Below, in pieces: positions 1 to 9,900 of a stretch of DNA of 64,000 nucleotides. The DNA comes from Basidiobolus meristosporus CBS 931.73 (taxonomy: Eukaryota > Basidiobolomycota > Basidiobolomycetes > Basidiobolales > Basidiobolaceae). Every line of letters begins with the position of its first letter. Position 1 is the first letter of the stretch. Both the position numbers and the translations under genes were made by a program. A model generated the notes under the pieces. That model did not search any database, was not told where the DNA came from, and saw nothing but the letters and a program-made list of their open reading frames with translations. The stretch covers positions 1 to 64,000 of the forward strand of contig MCFE01000156.1 in assembly GCA_002104905.1 (NCBI GenBank), given 5' to 3'.

Positions 1-435
1 GTGCGACTGTTTCTCTACCTGATCTAAGAAGTGATGCAATTGACTATCACGTAATTTATCAATCTCTGCCTGATTCTTCTTCATATGCTTATAATCCAAA
101 TAAGCCACTTGGAGTACTTTATAGTGAGGCAAAGAAGAACTAAGCTGAAGTTTGTTTTGGAACTTCTCAATTGCATTGGTTTGTTTTCTCCTCAGGACAA
201 CCGAGTCATCTGCCAATTTTTTCCCAGTTTTCTCCAGGTATTTGGGACTTCCAAAGGTACCAATACCAGAACTGGTAATTGTACTGCTCTTCTTGCCGCA
301 ATCTTTGTCTATAATAGACTCTTGGTCTTCCTTTGGAGCGCAAGGACTGCTATGGTAGAGGCAGCTTCCTCTTTTGGTCTTGATCCCCAAGTAGCGGTCC
401 TTAAGCTTTCCCCTCATGACTTGTTTATTGTCCAT
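1..435 (-). CDS. partial hypothetical protein, runs off left edge
   Basis: On the minus strand an ATG at 435-433 opens a frame of 145 codons with no stop up to the window edge. An in-frame stop lies 13 codons upstream of the ATG, so this start is plausible. The visible product is very rich in Lys, Ser and Gln, with a basic N-terminus and a C-terminal part (about residues 95-145) that looks helical and charged. There is no signal peptide and no membrane segment. I do not recognise a family. The neighbours are satellite and LTR DNA, so it could be a gene of a mobile element. The overlapping plus-strand ORF at 85-477 is probably its shadow. The evidence is the open frame only. Confidence 0.4.
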   Translation of the reverse strand, partial: MDNKQVMRGKLKDRYLGIKTKRGSCLYHSSPCAPKEDQESIIDKDCGKKSSTITSSGIGTFGSPKYLEKTGKKLADDSVVLRRKQTNAIEKFQNKLQLSSSLPHYKVLQVAYLDYKHMKKNQAEIDKLRDSQLHHFLDQVEKQSH

Positions 436-876
436 GTTGGTGCTCTACTTGGTGGAGTGTCAGTGAGTGCTGTTTAACTACTAGTTGTTCTCTTCTGTCC
501 TGTAGATTTATATTACTTTCATATACACTTACTTCATCACATTTCACTTTTGCCTCTCTTGTGACTGTACTCTGGTTTCATTCCTCAACGGCTAGACAAA
601 ACCAAGGCCACCGCATATTGGGTGCGGTGGTTTAGTGATCAAAGAGCAAGCTATTGATGCTAATATTGATTTTGAGCATATTGTCTAGGAATATCTTGGA
701 ACCAACTAGAGTAAATAGTTACTCAATAATTTGCATAGTACCACTATTTGCACATCAATACTTGCTAACAACAAAGCAATGCTTTTCAATGATGTTCCAT
801 TCCCACGCAGCTGTTTGTTGATAGTCCGTACAATACACAAGTGAGCGTTTAAAATAAGCATCCACACTACTTTCTG
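436..876. other. intergenic, no gene seen
   Basis: No convincing reading frame. It contains one perfect short hairpin (608-630, stem CCACCGCA/TGCGGTGG, 7-nt loop) and otherwise plain AT-rich sequence up to the start of the 155-bp satellite. Confidence 0.5.
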
Positions 877-1512
877 GGGGTATGGTTACCGCGCACTATA
901 AAAGTGCGTTAGGGACTCATGTAAAACTATCATGATGAAAAATAAAAGCACTTTATTACCGCACGGCTGATGATTGATAACTCCTGCTAGACACAAGTAA
1001 ATGTAGCAAGTGGGTATCCTTAAAACCTGTTGGGGTATGGTTACCGCGCACTATGAAAGTGCGTTAGGGACTCATGTAAAACTATCATGATGAAAAATAA
1101 AAGCACTTTATTACCACACGGCTGATGATTGATAACTCCCGCTAGACACAAGTAAACGTAGCAAGTGGGTATCCTTAAAACCTGTTGGGGTATGGTTACT
1201 GCGCACTATGAAAGTGCGTTAAGGACTCATGTAAAACTATAATGATGAAAAATAAAAGCACTTTATTACCGTGTGGCTGATGATTGATAACTCCCACTAG
1301 ACACAAGTAAACGTAGCAAGTGGGTATCCTTTAAACCTGTTGGGGTATGGTTACCGCGCACTATAAAAGTGTGTTAGGGACTCATGTAAAACTATCATGA
1401 TGAAAAATAAAAGCACTTTATTACCACGTGGCTGATGATTGATGACTCCCGCTAGACACAAGTAAACATAGCAAGTGGGTATCCTTAAAACCTGTTGGGG
1501 TATGGTTACCGC
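877..1512 (+). repeat. 155-bp tandem satellite, four full units plus start of a fifth
   Basis: Units start with GGGGTATGGTTACCG at 877, 1032, 1187, 1342 and 1497. The spacing is exactly 155 bp each time and divergence is only a few percent. Each unit carries a small dyad (CGCACT-ataaa-AGTGCG in the first) just after the start. The fifth unit is cut after 16 bp by the solo LTR at 1513. The array resumes at 2584. The short minus-strand ORFs over the array are by-products of the repeat. Confidence 0.95.
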
Positions 1513-2583
1513 TGTGGTGGTGTATAGGTCCAAGGGAGAGATACGTCCAACACTTCTCAAGTGTTTTGTGTGTGGGGTGCTCACTGGGTGCAATAACCTC
1601 TGGCAAAAGCTTGCTAGGAATACTTGGGTTCTGTCTCTAATCTAATGTGAAGGGGAATAAAGCCACAAGCTTGTCAAGGGAAAACTATTGAGCTACAATC
1701 CCCAACTTAGTTGGCGTCTTAACAAAAGTATGTGCTGGGTTCAGCGTCCTTTGAGATGACAATGTACTAAAGCTTCCAAAGTCAAAACAACTGTAAACTC
1801 CACCAGCAGGGACTTGATAAGAATGCAGCTGTAGTCAATAGTTACAAAGACAGAAAAGTATCTTTGCCTGTACAAGAACAAACTTGGGAAAGAATCAAAT
1901 ATAATAAAAGATACCTACTCTGAGTATTCCTCACAAGTAGTGCCTCCAAGGTCAGTTGGCTGTCAGCACGGTTTCCTGGGAGTTTCCTGTGGTCTGTGGT
2001 TGGAAGTTCAGGTAGCAGCAGGTAGCAGTGATCAAACTAATCAACAAGTCGGTATATTGATAAAAGGGATGATGATTTATTGTTGAGGGATAGCCTACCT
2101 TATATACTTTTCTTACTGGCTAAGTGATTACTAATCATGGTGTTCCAGAAGCTTCCGGATATCAATAGAAATCTGAATGACATCAGAATGACCTAAGAAT
2201 GTTCTAAGTAGGTGCTGGAAGTTTCTAAGAGGCACAGCACATCCAACCAATCAGGAATCAGAATTCTGAAACCTGTGTAACATGGGGATACCATATATGG
2301 TATGGAAATGGTAGGGATGGTGACACGGGCTGATCATGTGTCACGGGTACTGGCGCAGGTACTTGCCTAATATAGAAGTAGTTATAGCTAGTAATCTTAC
2401 ATAAGGTGAGGGGTAACTTATGCAATAAGGTAAGCAGGTGTGATAGTCAACCGGCATATGGAATAGTACTGATTGGGTAAGGCAAATGGGATAAAACTAA
2501 AATAAGTGTAGTAGAGATATAGGGAAGTAGAAAATAAGGGAATGAGCACATCTGTCAGTGGGTGTCACTGTCACCCCACTACA
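1513..2583 (+). mobile_element. solo LTR, family L1 (~1.07 kb)
   Basis: The sequence begins TGTGGTGGTG and ends CCCACTACA, a TG...CA LTR boundary with inverted ends. A second copy with the same ends and the same orientation is at 62642-63702. No internal retroelement coding sequence is attached on either side, so this is a solo LTR left by LTR-LTR recombination. It sits inside a unit of the 155-bp satellite, which continues on both sides. I could not recognise a clean target duplication; the flanks CCGC and CACGC look degraded. Whether the parent was Ty3/gypsy or Ty1/copia cannot be told from the LTR. Confidence 0.8.
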
Positions 2584-2830
2584 CCACGCGCTATGAAAGT
2601 GCGTTAGGGATTCATACAAAACTAGCATGATGAAAAATAAAAGCATTTCAGTATTGCACGGCTGATGATTGATGGCTCCCACTAGACACAAGTAGATGTA
2701 GCTAGTGGACATCCTTAACACCTGTTGGGGTATGGCTACTGTGTACTTTCAAAGTGCGTTAGGAACTCATGTAAAACTATCATGATGAAAAATAAAAGCA
2801 CTTTTGTACCACGTGGCTAAGTTTTACAAT
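2584..2830 (+). repeat. 155-bp satellite, continuation after the LTR
   Basis: The array resumes inside a unit (CGCTATGAAAGTGCGTTAGG). A new unit begins at 2727 with GGGGTATGGCTAC and fades near 2830. These units are more diverged than those left of the LTR, as expected at an array edge. Confidence 0.85.
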
Positions 2831-3436
2831 TCCCGCAGGATACATGTGCACATAGAACATAAGTAGTAGTTGCAATGGTATCAAATAAAGTTTCTATTAT
2901 AGCCATAATATATATTGAACTTTGGGATACACTTTATATTTGGTAAAAGCAATTGGGTTACATAAAATTTGTATTGGCCATGAATTTTTTATCATATTAG
3001 GGCCGCGCAATTTATGGTGCCCAAAGCTTATCAAAATATGGAATTGTGGCCAGATTGGGATGAATCCCATTAATTATTAGATATACATTAAAAGTAACAA
3101 TTTATTAATTAAATAGTCATCAAGACTTATACAGAGCACATGGACATTATAGGGAGACAAATATTGGCTCAGACATGCCCACTATATGAGCAGACAATGT
3201 GCCAATTGTAGGGTAAAAATATTTATGGTTAGGGTGATAAGGGTTAGGAGGAGGAATTCTAACCCTAAGGGACCAGAACCAAGAATGAGAGAAAAGTAAT
3301 CCAACGGGAATTTAAAGAGTATGGGAGCAGTATGGGGGATTGCATCCCCCAAACCCCCTGCTTTTTTATTCTCTAGGGGACTGCATCCCCCAGACCCCCT
3401 GCTCTTCTAACCTCTTCCTAGCCCTTACTATAACAC
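2831..3436. other. intergenic, short G/C-tract repeats
   Basis: No gene seen. Two imperfect copies of a short unit lie at about 3333-3405, each holding GCATCCCCCA followed by ACCCCCTGCT. The G-run before GCATCCCCC makes each copy a small hairpin. Around 3228-3272 there are TTAGGG-like and CCCTAA-like words in opposite orientation, too few to be a telomere array. Confidence 0.5.
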
Positions 3437-4426
3437 CTACACCCTAGAATGATAGCATTCTCCATGAAGCTCACAGTGCTTGGTAGCGGTTGACTGCTTC
3501 TTGGTCACATGACTGGTCTCTTTTCCAGCTGTTGTGGGATCTTGGGTTGAGTTGCCTGAAGTCTGGCTAACAGCTGCAGTCAAGGTGATTGCCAGTGTAC
3601 ATATCTCTGAGATCTGGACATAGGTACGTGCAGGTTTGCATGCTTTGACAATAGCAATATTGCTCTGTAGCTGGTGTGAAAAGTTTGAAAGAAAATGAGC
3701 AGTAAGCAATGGATTATCATCACTAACTCCAGCTAATCTCATTTGTCTTTGGAATCTATCACAGAAGTGTTGCACAGATTCACCTTTTTGCATTTTAGTT
3801 TTCCATAAGTCGCAGTTCAGATGTGCTTTCTTGAGAGGATCTTCAAAATGGCTGCAAAAGAGGTTTTGGGCAATTTTCCACATACTACTGGAAGGAATGT
3901 TCACTTCAACCCAGTCAGCATCTTGCATTGTGAGACAGAGAGGCAGAAGTCTAGCCCAGTTGGTGTCAGGGTCTAGCTGGTGTGCAGCTAAGACATGACT
4001 AAACTTGTAAAGAAACTCAGTTGGATTCTTAATGGCATTGGTGCCTTCAGCATAAACAGGCAAGGATCTTGGGACAACCACCGGGGCAGGTCTAGAAGGA
4101 GATGCAGATCTAGAGGATTCAAAGGCATGACTTCTTGGTGGCTGATGCAGAGCAAGGCTTGGCGGATTTTCAATGCTGTCAATTACAATGGCAATATTCT
4201 CCAGTGCTTCCTTAATTATTCCAATTTCATCTTGGTAACCGGATATAACTTCAAGGAGTTCATCTCTACGGTGATTATCAGATCTTGTTTTGGCAAGCTT
4301 TGAGTGCTCAAGCATCATGGTATTTCTTTCAAGCATGATGTTTTCAAGCTGTTCAGTAAGTTCTTCCTGATTTCTTCTGGCTTCTTCCAACATGGAAAGG
4401 TTTGGATTGCTTGCTGCTGAGGACAT
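3437..4426 (-). CDS. Ty3/gypsy-type retrotransposon Gag protein
   Basis: An intact 329-codon frame. Residues about 8-50 form a predicted coiled coil (E/Q/L-rich heptads). A Ser/Pro linker at about 85-130 is followed by a retrotransposon gag domain at about 135-265, with the typical aromatic and Leu spacing (LYKFSHVLAAHQLDPD, WARLLPLCLT, then a region about a short CDLWKTKMQKGESV segment and FCDRFQRQ). The C-terminus stops in a knuckle-like Cys/His stretch (CELHGECYH) without completing it. No protease or polymerase follows downstream (lower coordinates), so this is a gag-only remnant or a non-autonomous or co-opted gag. The intact frame contrasts with the broken elements around it. The ATG at 4426 is the first in frame and precedes the coiled coil. 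Confidence 0.75.
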   Translation of the reverse strand: MSSAASNPNLSMLEEARRNQEELTEQLENIMLERNTMMLEHSKLAKTRSDNHRRDELLEVISGYQDEIGIIKEALENIAIVIDSIENPPSLALHQPPRSHAFESSRSASPSRPAPVVVPRSLPVYAEGTNAIKNPTEFLYKFSHVLAAHQLDPDTNWARLLPLCLTMQDADWVEVNIPSSSMWKIAQNLFCSHFEDPLKKAHLNCDLWKTKMQKGESVQHFCDRFQRQMRLAGVSDDNPLLTAHFLSNFSHQLQSNIAIVKACKPARTYVQISEICTLAITLTAAVSQTSGNSTQDPTTAGKETSHVTKKQSTATKHCELHGECYHSRV

Positions 4427-5098
4427 CTTCTAATTGGCTGAATGTAATGGAATTCAATGAAAAAAATGTTGTATCCAAGAGAAAGTGTAATAGAACTCTT
4501 GAATAATTTAACTGAACCAAAGGGACAATTAAGTGCAGAATCTTAGAATTGTCAGAGAGTGGCGGAAATATTAGCAGAAAGATTCTGATCTAATATTGGT
4601 CTTGGATATAGCTGGGTTGGCTATAAAGACAATGATATTTGTTTGCTAGGCAGGCTAGGCTTGGTGTTCTTTGGAGTGCTAGATGTACTAGGCTTGGATA
4701 GAAACTAGAACGGAATTGTTGGATTCTTATTTTTGCTGAGACAGAATCTTAATTTTGTTGAGACACACACTAAACCAAAAGGTTCAGTAAACTTTATTTA
4801 TACTTTTCTGATCAAGTTGAATTAGTAAGCACCAAGGGAATCATCAATCACCTGATGTCTTGGCAACTGCACAGTGGTTGGATAGATCTCAGATGACTAA
4901 TCACCTGGGAAGGCTTGGCAGATAGGTTGATAACGTGATGACCATTTGAAAATAGATCAGGTTTGATAGCTAAAAATAGATTCTGAGGTGGGATAAAATA
5001 AACTGTAACTGGGATTTGTTATGTTTGGGTTAGGGAAAATCAGTTAGGGTACTAGATTTTCAAGTGGAGTAAAATTGGCTAAGTTTTAAATGTTGATG
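4427..5098. other. non-coding, probable leader/LTR-side DNA of the gag element
   Basis: No gene seen. The stretch lies upstream of the minus-strand gag ORF and should hold its leader and perhaps LTR sequence. I find no TG...CA pair, no primer-binding site and no duplicate elsewhere in the window, so element limits stay open. Confidence 0.35.
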
Positions 5099-5299
5099 CA
5101 CAACATTGATCCAAAAAAAAGGTCAAAAAATGGATTTTCTCCAACACAATGGGTGAAACACAGGGGCTGCTTTGCATGAAGATGAAGAGCTATGTTTCAC
5201 ACTCTGTGGCCAAGTTTAGGCTCACATGGCCTCCCTGGCACACTATGGCATCATTTGGCACTCATGGCTCAATGTGGCACTATCCAACGGAACAAGTCT
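5099..5299 (+). mobile_element. truncated right arm of foldback transposon family F
   Basis: This stretch matches the right arm of the complete foldback element at 47653-48385 and ends with the same terminus (CCAACGGAACAAGTCT at 5284-5299). It is followed by ATT and then directly by copia RNase H sequence. In intact copia copies that site reads GATATTAGACATC, so the ATT is the 3-bp target copy. The left arm is missing. Confidence 0.85.
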
Positions 5300-5461
5300 A
5301 TTAGACATCATTTCATAGGTGAAGCTATAGAGAATGACTTAGATAGCTTAGTTTACTGTCCTTCAGATGAAATGATTGCAGACATATTAACCAAACCATT
5401 AGCTAGAGACAAGTGTGAATATCTTAGGTCAAAATTAGGACTAGTCAGTATAAACATTTAG
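5300..5461 (+). pseudogene. copia RNase H C-terminal fragment
   Basis: Codes for the last ~50 residues of a Ty1/copia polyprotein (RHHFIGEAIE, then DILTKPLARDK, ending LGLVSINI), nearly identical to the C-terminus of element A. It is followed by the polypurine tract (CTGAGTGGGAG) and an LTR at 5473. Everything upstream was lost where the foldback element inserted. The apparent 89-codon ORF at 5192-5461 is a chance fusion of foldback arm and copia. Confidence 0.85.
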
Positions 5462-5472
5462 CTGAGTGGGAG

Positions 5473-5821
5473 TGTTTTAAAGATTTGTAATTCCACCTAA
5501 ATATTCACCTAACTTAGTCACTTAAATCATCACGTTCAAATTCTCGAGAATACTGACCAAATTTCTTGTTGGGGTTTACTTAAAATATTTTCACCAGAAT
5601 ACCAGGCACTTAGAACATGAAAATTCTCAAAGTTGTCCAAACAGCCCCAAACTTCGCACACATGTTCTTGGAATCTTTCTTAACCTATTGTTAGTGCCTG
5701 TTGTGCTAAGACCATGTAAAAGTATAGATACTACTTTTACATTCAATAAATCATCAAGTGAAAGCCACATAATCTATTTGTTCTCCCAATCACTTCCAAT
5801 ATCTCCAAGACTCTTGCAACA
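5473..5821 (+). mobile_element. copia LTR, 3' LTR of the fragment before it
   Basis: 349 bp, starts TGTTTTAAAG (diverged from TGTTGTAAAA) and ends CTCTTGCAACA. It contains the family landmarks: the AAGTATAGATAC core-promoter block (diverged from TATAAATAC) and an AATAAAT poly(A) signal. It directly follows the copia polypurine tract. Confidence 0.85.
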
Positions 5822-6555
5822 TCCCTCCCCCCTAACATTGGATTAACTTGCCTTCTTCAGATACTTGTCATAAGTAAATAGAGATTTTACTGCTTGGTGA
5901 CTTTTCTCCCCCCCAAACCCTAACTTAATGTTATATTGAATCTGAAAGTATGCTTATACTTCTACTTGGTTTTGGCATTATGAGCATGTAGAAAATGCTA
6001 AGAAAGATCACAAAAGCATGTGTGCAAGGTTTGGGACTGTTTGGACAACTTTGAGAGTTTTTGTGTTCTGGTCACTAATGTTTTGGTGAGAATATTCCAA
6101 GTAAATCCCAACAAGGATATTTGTTAGGATTCTCTAAGATTTGTAAGTAATAATCTAAGTGACCAAGTTAGGTGAATATTTAGATGAAATTACAAGGCTT
6201 TACAACACATAGTACATCACTTTAGAGTTTTCTAGCCATATTCCTTTTTGGGATTTGCTTGGAATGTTTCACCAAATTTTATGCACCCAGGACATTGCTG
6301 TAAAAATTTGTATTTCCACCTATATATTCACCTAACTTAGTCACTTAGATCATCACCTTCAAATCCTAGAGAATACTGACCAAATTCCTTGTCGGGATTT
6401 ACTTAGAATATTTACCCAGAACATGAAAATTTGATAAGTTGTCCAAACAGCCCCAAACTTTGCACACATGTTCTTGGGACCTTCCATAGCCTATTCTACG
6501 TGTTTGTAATGCCAAGATCAGGTAAAAGTATAAATACTACTTTTACATTCAGTAA
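5822..6555. repeat. copia LTR relics in both orientations
   Basis: About 5936-6207 is a diverged LTR in minus orientation ending in ACAACA. About 6225-6300 is a short further fragment. About 6298-6555 is a plus-strand LTR cut at its 3' end (after TTACATTCAGTAA) by the 5' LTR of element A. No coding sequence. Confidence 0.7.
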
Positions 6556-6904
6556 TGTTGTAAAATTCGTAATTTCCACCTAAATATTAACCTAACTTAG
6601 TTACTTAGATCATTACCCTCAAATCCTAGAGAATACTGACCAAATTCCTTGTCGGGATTTACTTAGAATATTTTCACCAAAATGCCAGTTACCCAGAACA
6701 TGAAAATTCTCAAAGTTGTCCAAACAGCCCCAAACTTTGCACACATGTTCTTGGGACCTTCCTTAACCTATTCTACGTGTTTGTAATGCCAAGACCAGGT
6801 AAAAGTATAAATACCACTTTTACATTCAATAAATCATTAAGTGAAAACCAAATAATCTACTTGTTCTCCCAATCACTTCCAATATCTCCAAGACTCTTAC
6901 AACA
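6556..6904 (+). repeat. 5' LTR of copia element A
   Basis: Starts TGTTGTAAAATTCG and ends CTCTTACAACA. It holds a TATAAATA box (6806-6813) and an AATAAAT poly(A) signal near 6829, so transcription should begin within about 30 bp after the TATA box. The start-stop ORF that reads through it (from 6777) is not the gag start. Confidence 0.92.
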
Positions 6905-6916
6905 GGTTATGAGCCC
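6905..6916 (+). promoter_or_regulatory. primer-binding site, half-tRNA initiator Met
   Basis: GGTTATGAGCCC follows the LTR directly and is the exact complement of the anticodon-arm core (GGGCTCATAACC) of fungal initiator tRNA-Met. It is not complementary to the tRNA 3' end. Use of an internal tRNA fragment is known from Drosophila copia and yeast Ty5. The site overlaps the gag start codon (ATG at 6909). The same 12 bases occur at 39364 in element B. Confidence 0.8.
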
Positions 6917-9900
6917 CAAGCTGTCACTCTCTGCAATGTCTACTACTGCTATTACTGGAATTTTTCCCTCTGCTGAAAAGTTGGATGGATCTAACTACCA
7001 AGTGTGGAAGGTGAAGATGAAGATGCTGCTGCAAGAAAGAGGCCTTTGGGATATTGTCATGGGAGAAGAATGCCCTCCTAAAAACGTGGGAGAGGAAGCC
7101 TTAAAGTACCAGAAGAAAGAACAAAGTGCCTTTAACTGCATTTGCCTTAATGTCAAGGACAAATTGCTAATTCAATGCTCAAGAGCAAAAACGGCAAAGA
7201 ATGCCTGGAAGGCATTAGAAGACACCTACCAGTCATGTTCAGCTGCCAAGAAAATGTATCTGAGAAGAAAATTCTTTACTACAAAGATGCTGCCAGGAGA
7301 AGAAATGAAAAATCTAATTAACAGAATTACCCTGCTGGTAGATGAGATGGAATCTGTGGGTGTACCAACTACTGATGAGGATGTGATAGTTACCATCCTG
7401 AATAGCCTGACAGACAAGTTTCAGGGCCTTGTATCAGCCCTAGAGTCCAGAACTGAAGATTTGACCTTAAATTACGTATATGGAAGGCTCCTGGATGAAG
7501 AATTAAGAGAATCAAGCGCCAATAAGAAGGAAGAAGAAAATGCTTTAATAAGCAATGATAACCAACAAAGGAGGTACCCAAGACCCTACAAAGGCAACAG
7601 CAACCTATTTTGCAACTACTGCAAAAGGAAAGGACACACATCAGACCGGTGTTTCAAAAAGAGAGATTATCAGCAAAAGAAGCCTGAATATGGAAATGCT
7701 GCAACAACTGAAGATAGACTATTCATATCTGCAATAAATATGACCACAAACAAGGATTCTCAGACATGGTATATTGACTCTGGAGCTTCTCAACACTTTA
7801 CACACCAAAAAGAACTTTTTACCTAATATCAAGAAATTCCAATTAAGAAGGTTTTCATGGGTGACGATAGAACACTTGATGCAGTGGGAGAAGGAACTAT
7901 CCAAGTAAACCTTAGAAGCAGTGAAGGAAGCCATACACTGACCTTTAAAGAAGTACTCTATGTACCAGAAATAGCCAAGAACCTACTCTCTGTAAGCAAG
8001 GCCACAGCAGAAGGACTCAGTTTCAGTTTTGACAATTCTGGATGCAGGATCACTGATCAAAATGGTGCTCATATTGCTTTGGGCATCAGAGATCAGAATC
8101 TATACAAGCTGACTTATATTCCATCATATTTGGAAGCCAATATAAGTAACTTAAATGAAGAAACACCAATGCTTTGGCACAGGAGATTTGGACACATCAA
8201 TTTTGATTATTTGAGCAAAATGATCAAAGATCAGCTAATTTCTGGAGTGAAAATTGATCCCCCAACTAATTTGGAGCACTGTGAAGCCTGCATATATGGG
8301 AAACAAGCCAGACAACTGTTCAAGAGCTCTGGGTTAATCAAAACTAAGAAAAAATTAGATCTAATTCACTCAGATCTGTGTGGACCTATGCAAAATTTAT
8401 CCTTAGGCGGGATGAAGTATTTAATCACTTTTATTGATGATTATACAAGATACACATGGGTCTACTTCATGGAGAGAAAGGAAGAAGCTCTGTCTAAGTT
8501 CAGGGAGTTTAAAGCCATGGTGGAGAGAGAAACTGGTGAAAAAATCAAGAAAATACGCTCTGACAATGGTGGAGAATATACCTCAAAACTCTTCATCCAC
8601 TTCTGCAAAATTCATGGGATAAAGCAAGAGACTACTGTACCATACTCCCCACAGCAAAATGGAGTAGCAGAACAAGCTAACAGATCAATAATTGATATGG
8701 CAAGATCTATGATCCATGATCAAAAATTATCCTATGATTTTTGGGCGAAATCAGTTGCCACTGCTGTATACCTTAAAAATAGGAGTTATAACAGAATACT
8801 TCGTGATTCTACTCCATTTGAAGCATGGTATGGATACAGACCAAGTGCAGAACATCTAAGAATATTTGGGTGCACAGCATATGCCAAAAAACTGGCCGGA
8901 AATTAGTCAAAATTTGAGCCAAAAAGTGTAAAATGCATATTTTTGGGCTACTGCAATGAGAGTAAGGCATACAGACTCTACAATACCAAAGCAAAGAAGC
9001 TGATCAAGTCCAGGGATGTGTTGTTTGATGAAAATTCAAAATTTTCACAAAAAATGACATCAGATGATGACAAAAATTTGATCTCAAGTCCACCAATTGT
9101 CAGGATTGAATCAGAGCAAAACAATGAAAATTTTTTCACTCCAGAGGACTCTACAACCGTGGTTCAGCCAGAATCAGTGCCCAGGAATATCCCAGAAGGG
9201 ATCATTCCAGTATTAAATGCCCAGAGATCCAATCGGACAAGAAATAGCCCAAATTACTATATCAATGAGGGTACAAACTTAGCCTATGCCTATTCAGTCC
9301 ATATTGATGAACCCCAGACTGTAAAAGAGGCCCTAAATAGCCCTCAGACAAAGTTTTGGAGATCTGCAATGACTAAGGAGTATCAGGCCCTGATGGAAAA
9401 TCAAACTTGGGACTTAGTCAAATTACCAATCAACCAAAAATCAATTGGATGCAGAAGGGTCTTTAAGACAAAATACAAGGCTGATGGTACAATTGAAAGA
9501 TACAAAGCAAGACTTGTAGCCAAAGGATACTCTCAAACAAAAGGACTTGACTATACTGAGACCTTTGCACTGGTAGCCAAGTTTAATTCCATCAGATTAA
9601 TATTGGCTATTGCAGCCAAATATAAGTTTTTTATTCATCAAATGGATGTAAAAACTGCATTTTTGAATGGAGAACTTGATGAGGACGTGTATATGGACCA
9701 GCCTGATGGGTTTGTTGACCAAAATAACCCCCATTTGGTCTGCAAGCTTAAAAAGTCACTATATGGTCTCAAACAATCACCAAGAGCCTGGAATTGCAAG
9801 ATAGATTCTTATTTGGAATCTTTGAGTTTCAAAAGGAGTAATGCTGACTATAGTATATACTATAAGCCAGATAGAGCAAATCCAGTTCTATTAGCTCTAT

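Noticed and set aside
877-1512. CRISPR-like array
   Set aside because: The 155-bp units are contiguous tandem repeats with no unique spacers, in a eukaryotic context.
3228-3272. Telomere-like TTAGGG/CCCTAA words
   Set aside because: Only single, imperfect occurrences in mixed orientation; not a telomere or interstitial telomere array.
5192-5461. 89-codon ORF ending in RNase H sequence as a gene
   Set aside because: It is a junction of a foldback arm and a copia C-terminus.
6777-6908. Upstream start of the copia gag ORF inside the 5' LTR
   Set aside because: The extra 44 codons are LTR sequence upstream of the likely transcription start; ATG 6909 right after the LTR is the conserved start in all copies.
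7824-8906. Repeat-induced point mutation as the cause of the element A stops (both CAA/CAG to TAA/TAG, CpA to TpA)
   Set aside because: Only two sites fit. Elements A and B otherwise stay highly similar, and several lesions in B are transversions or indels, so the broad RIP signature is absent.
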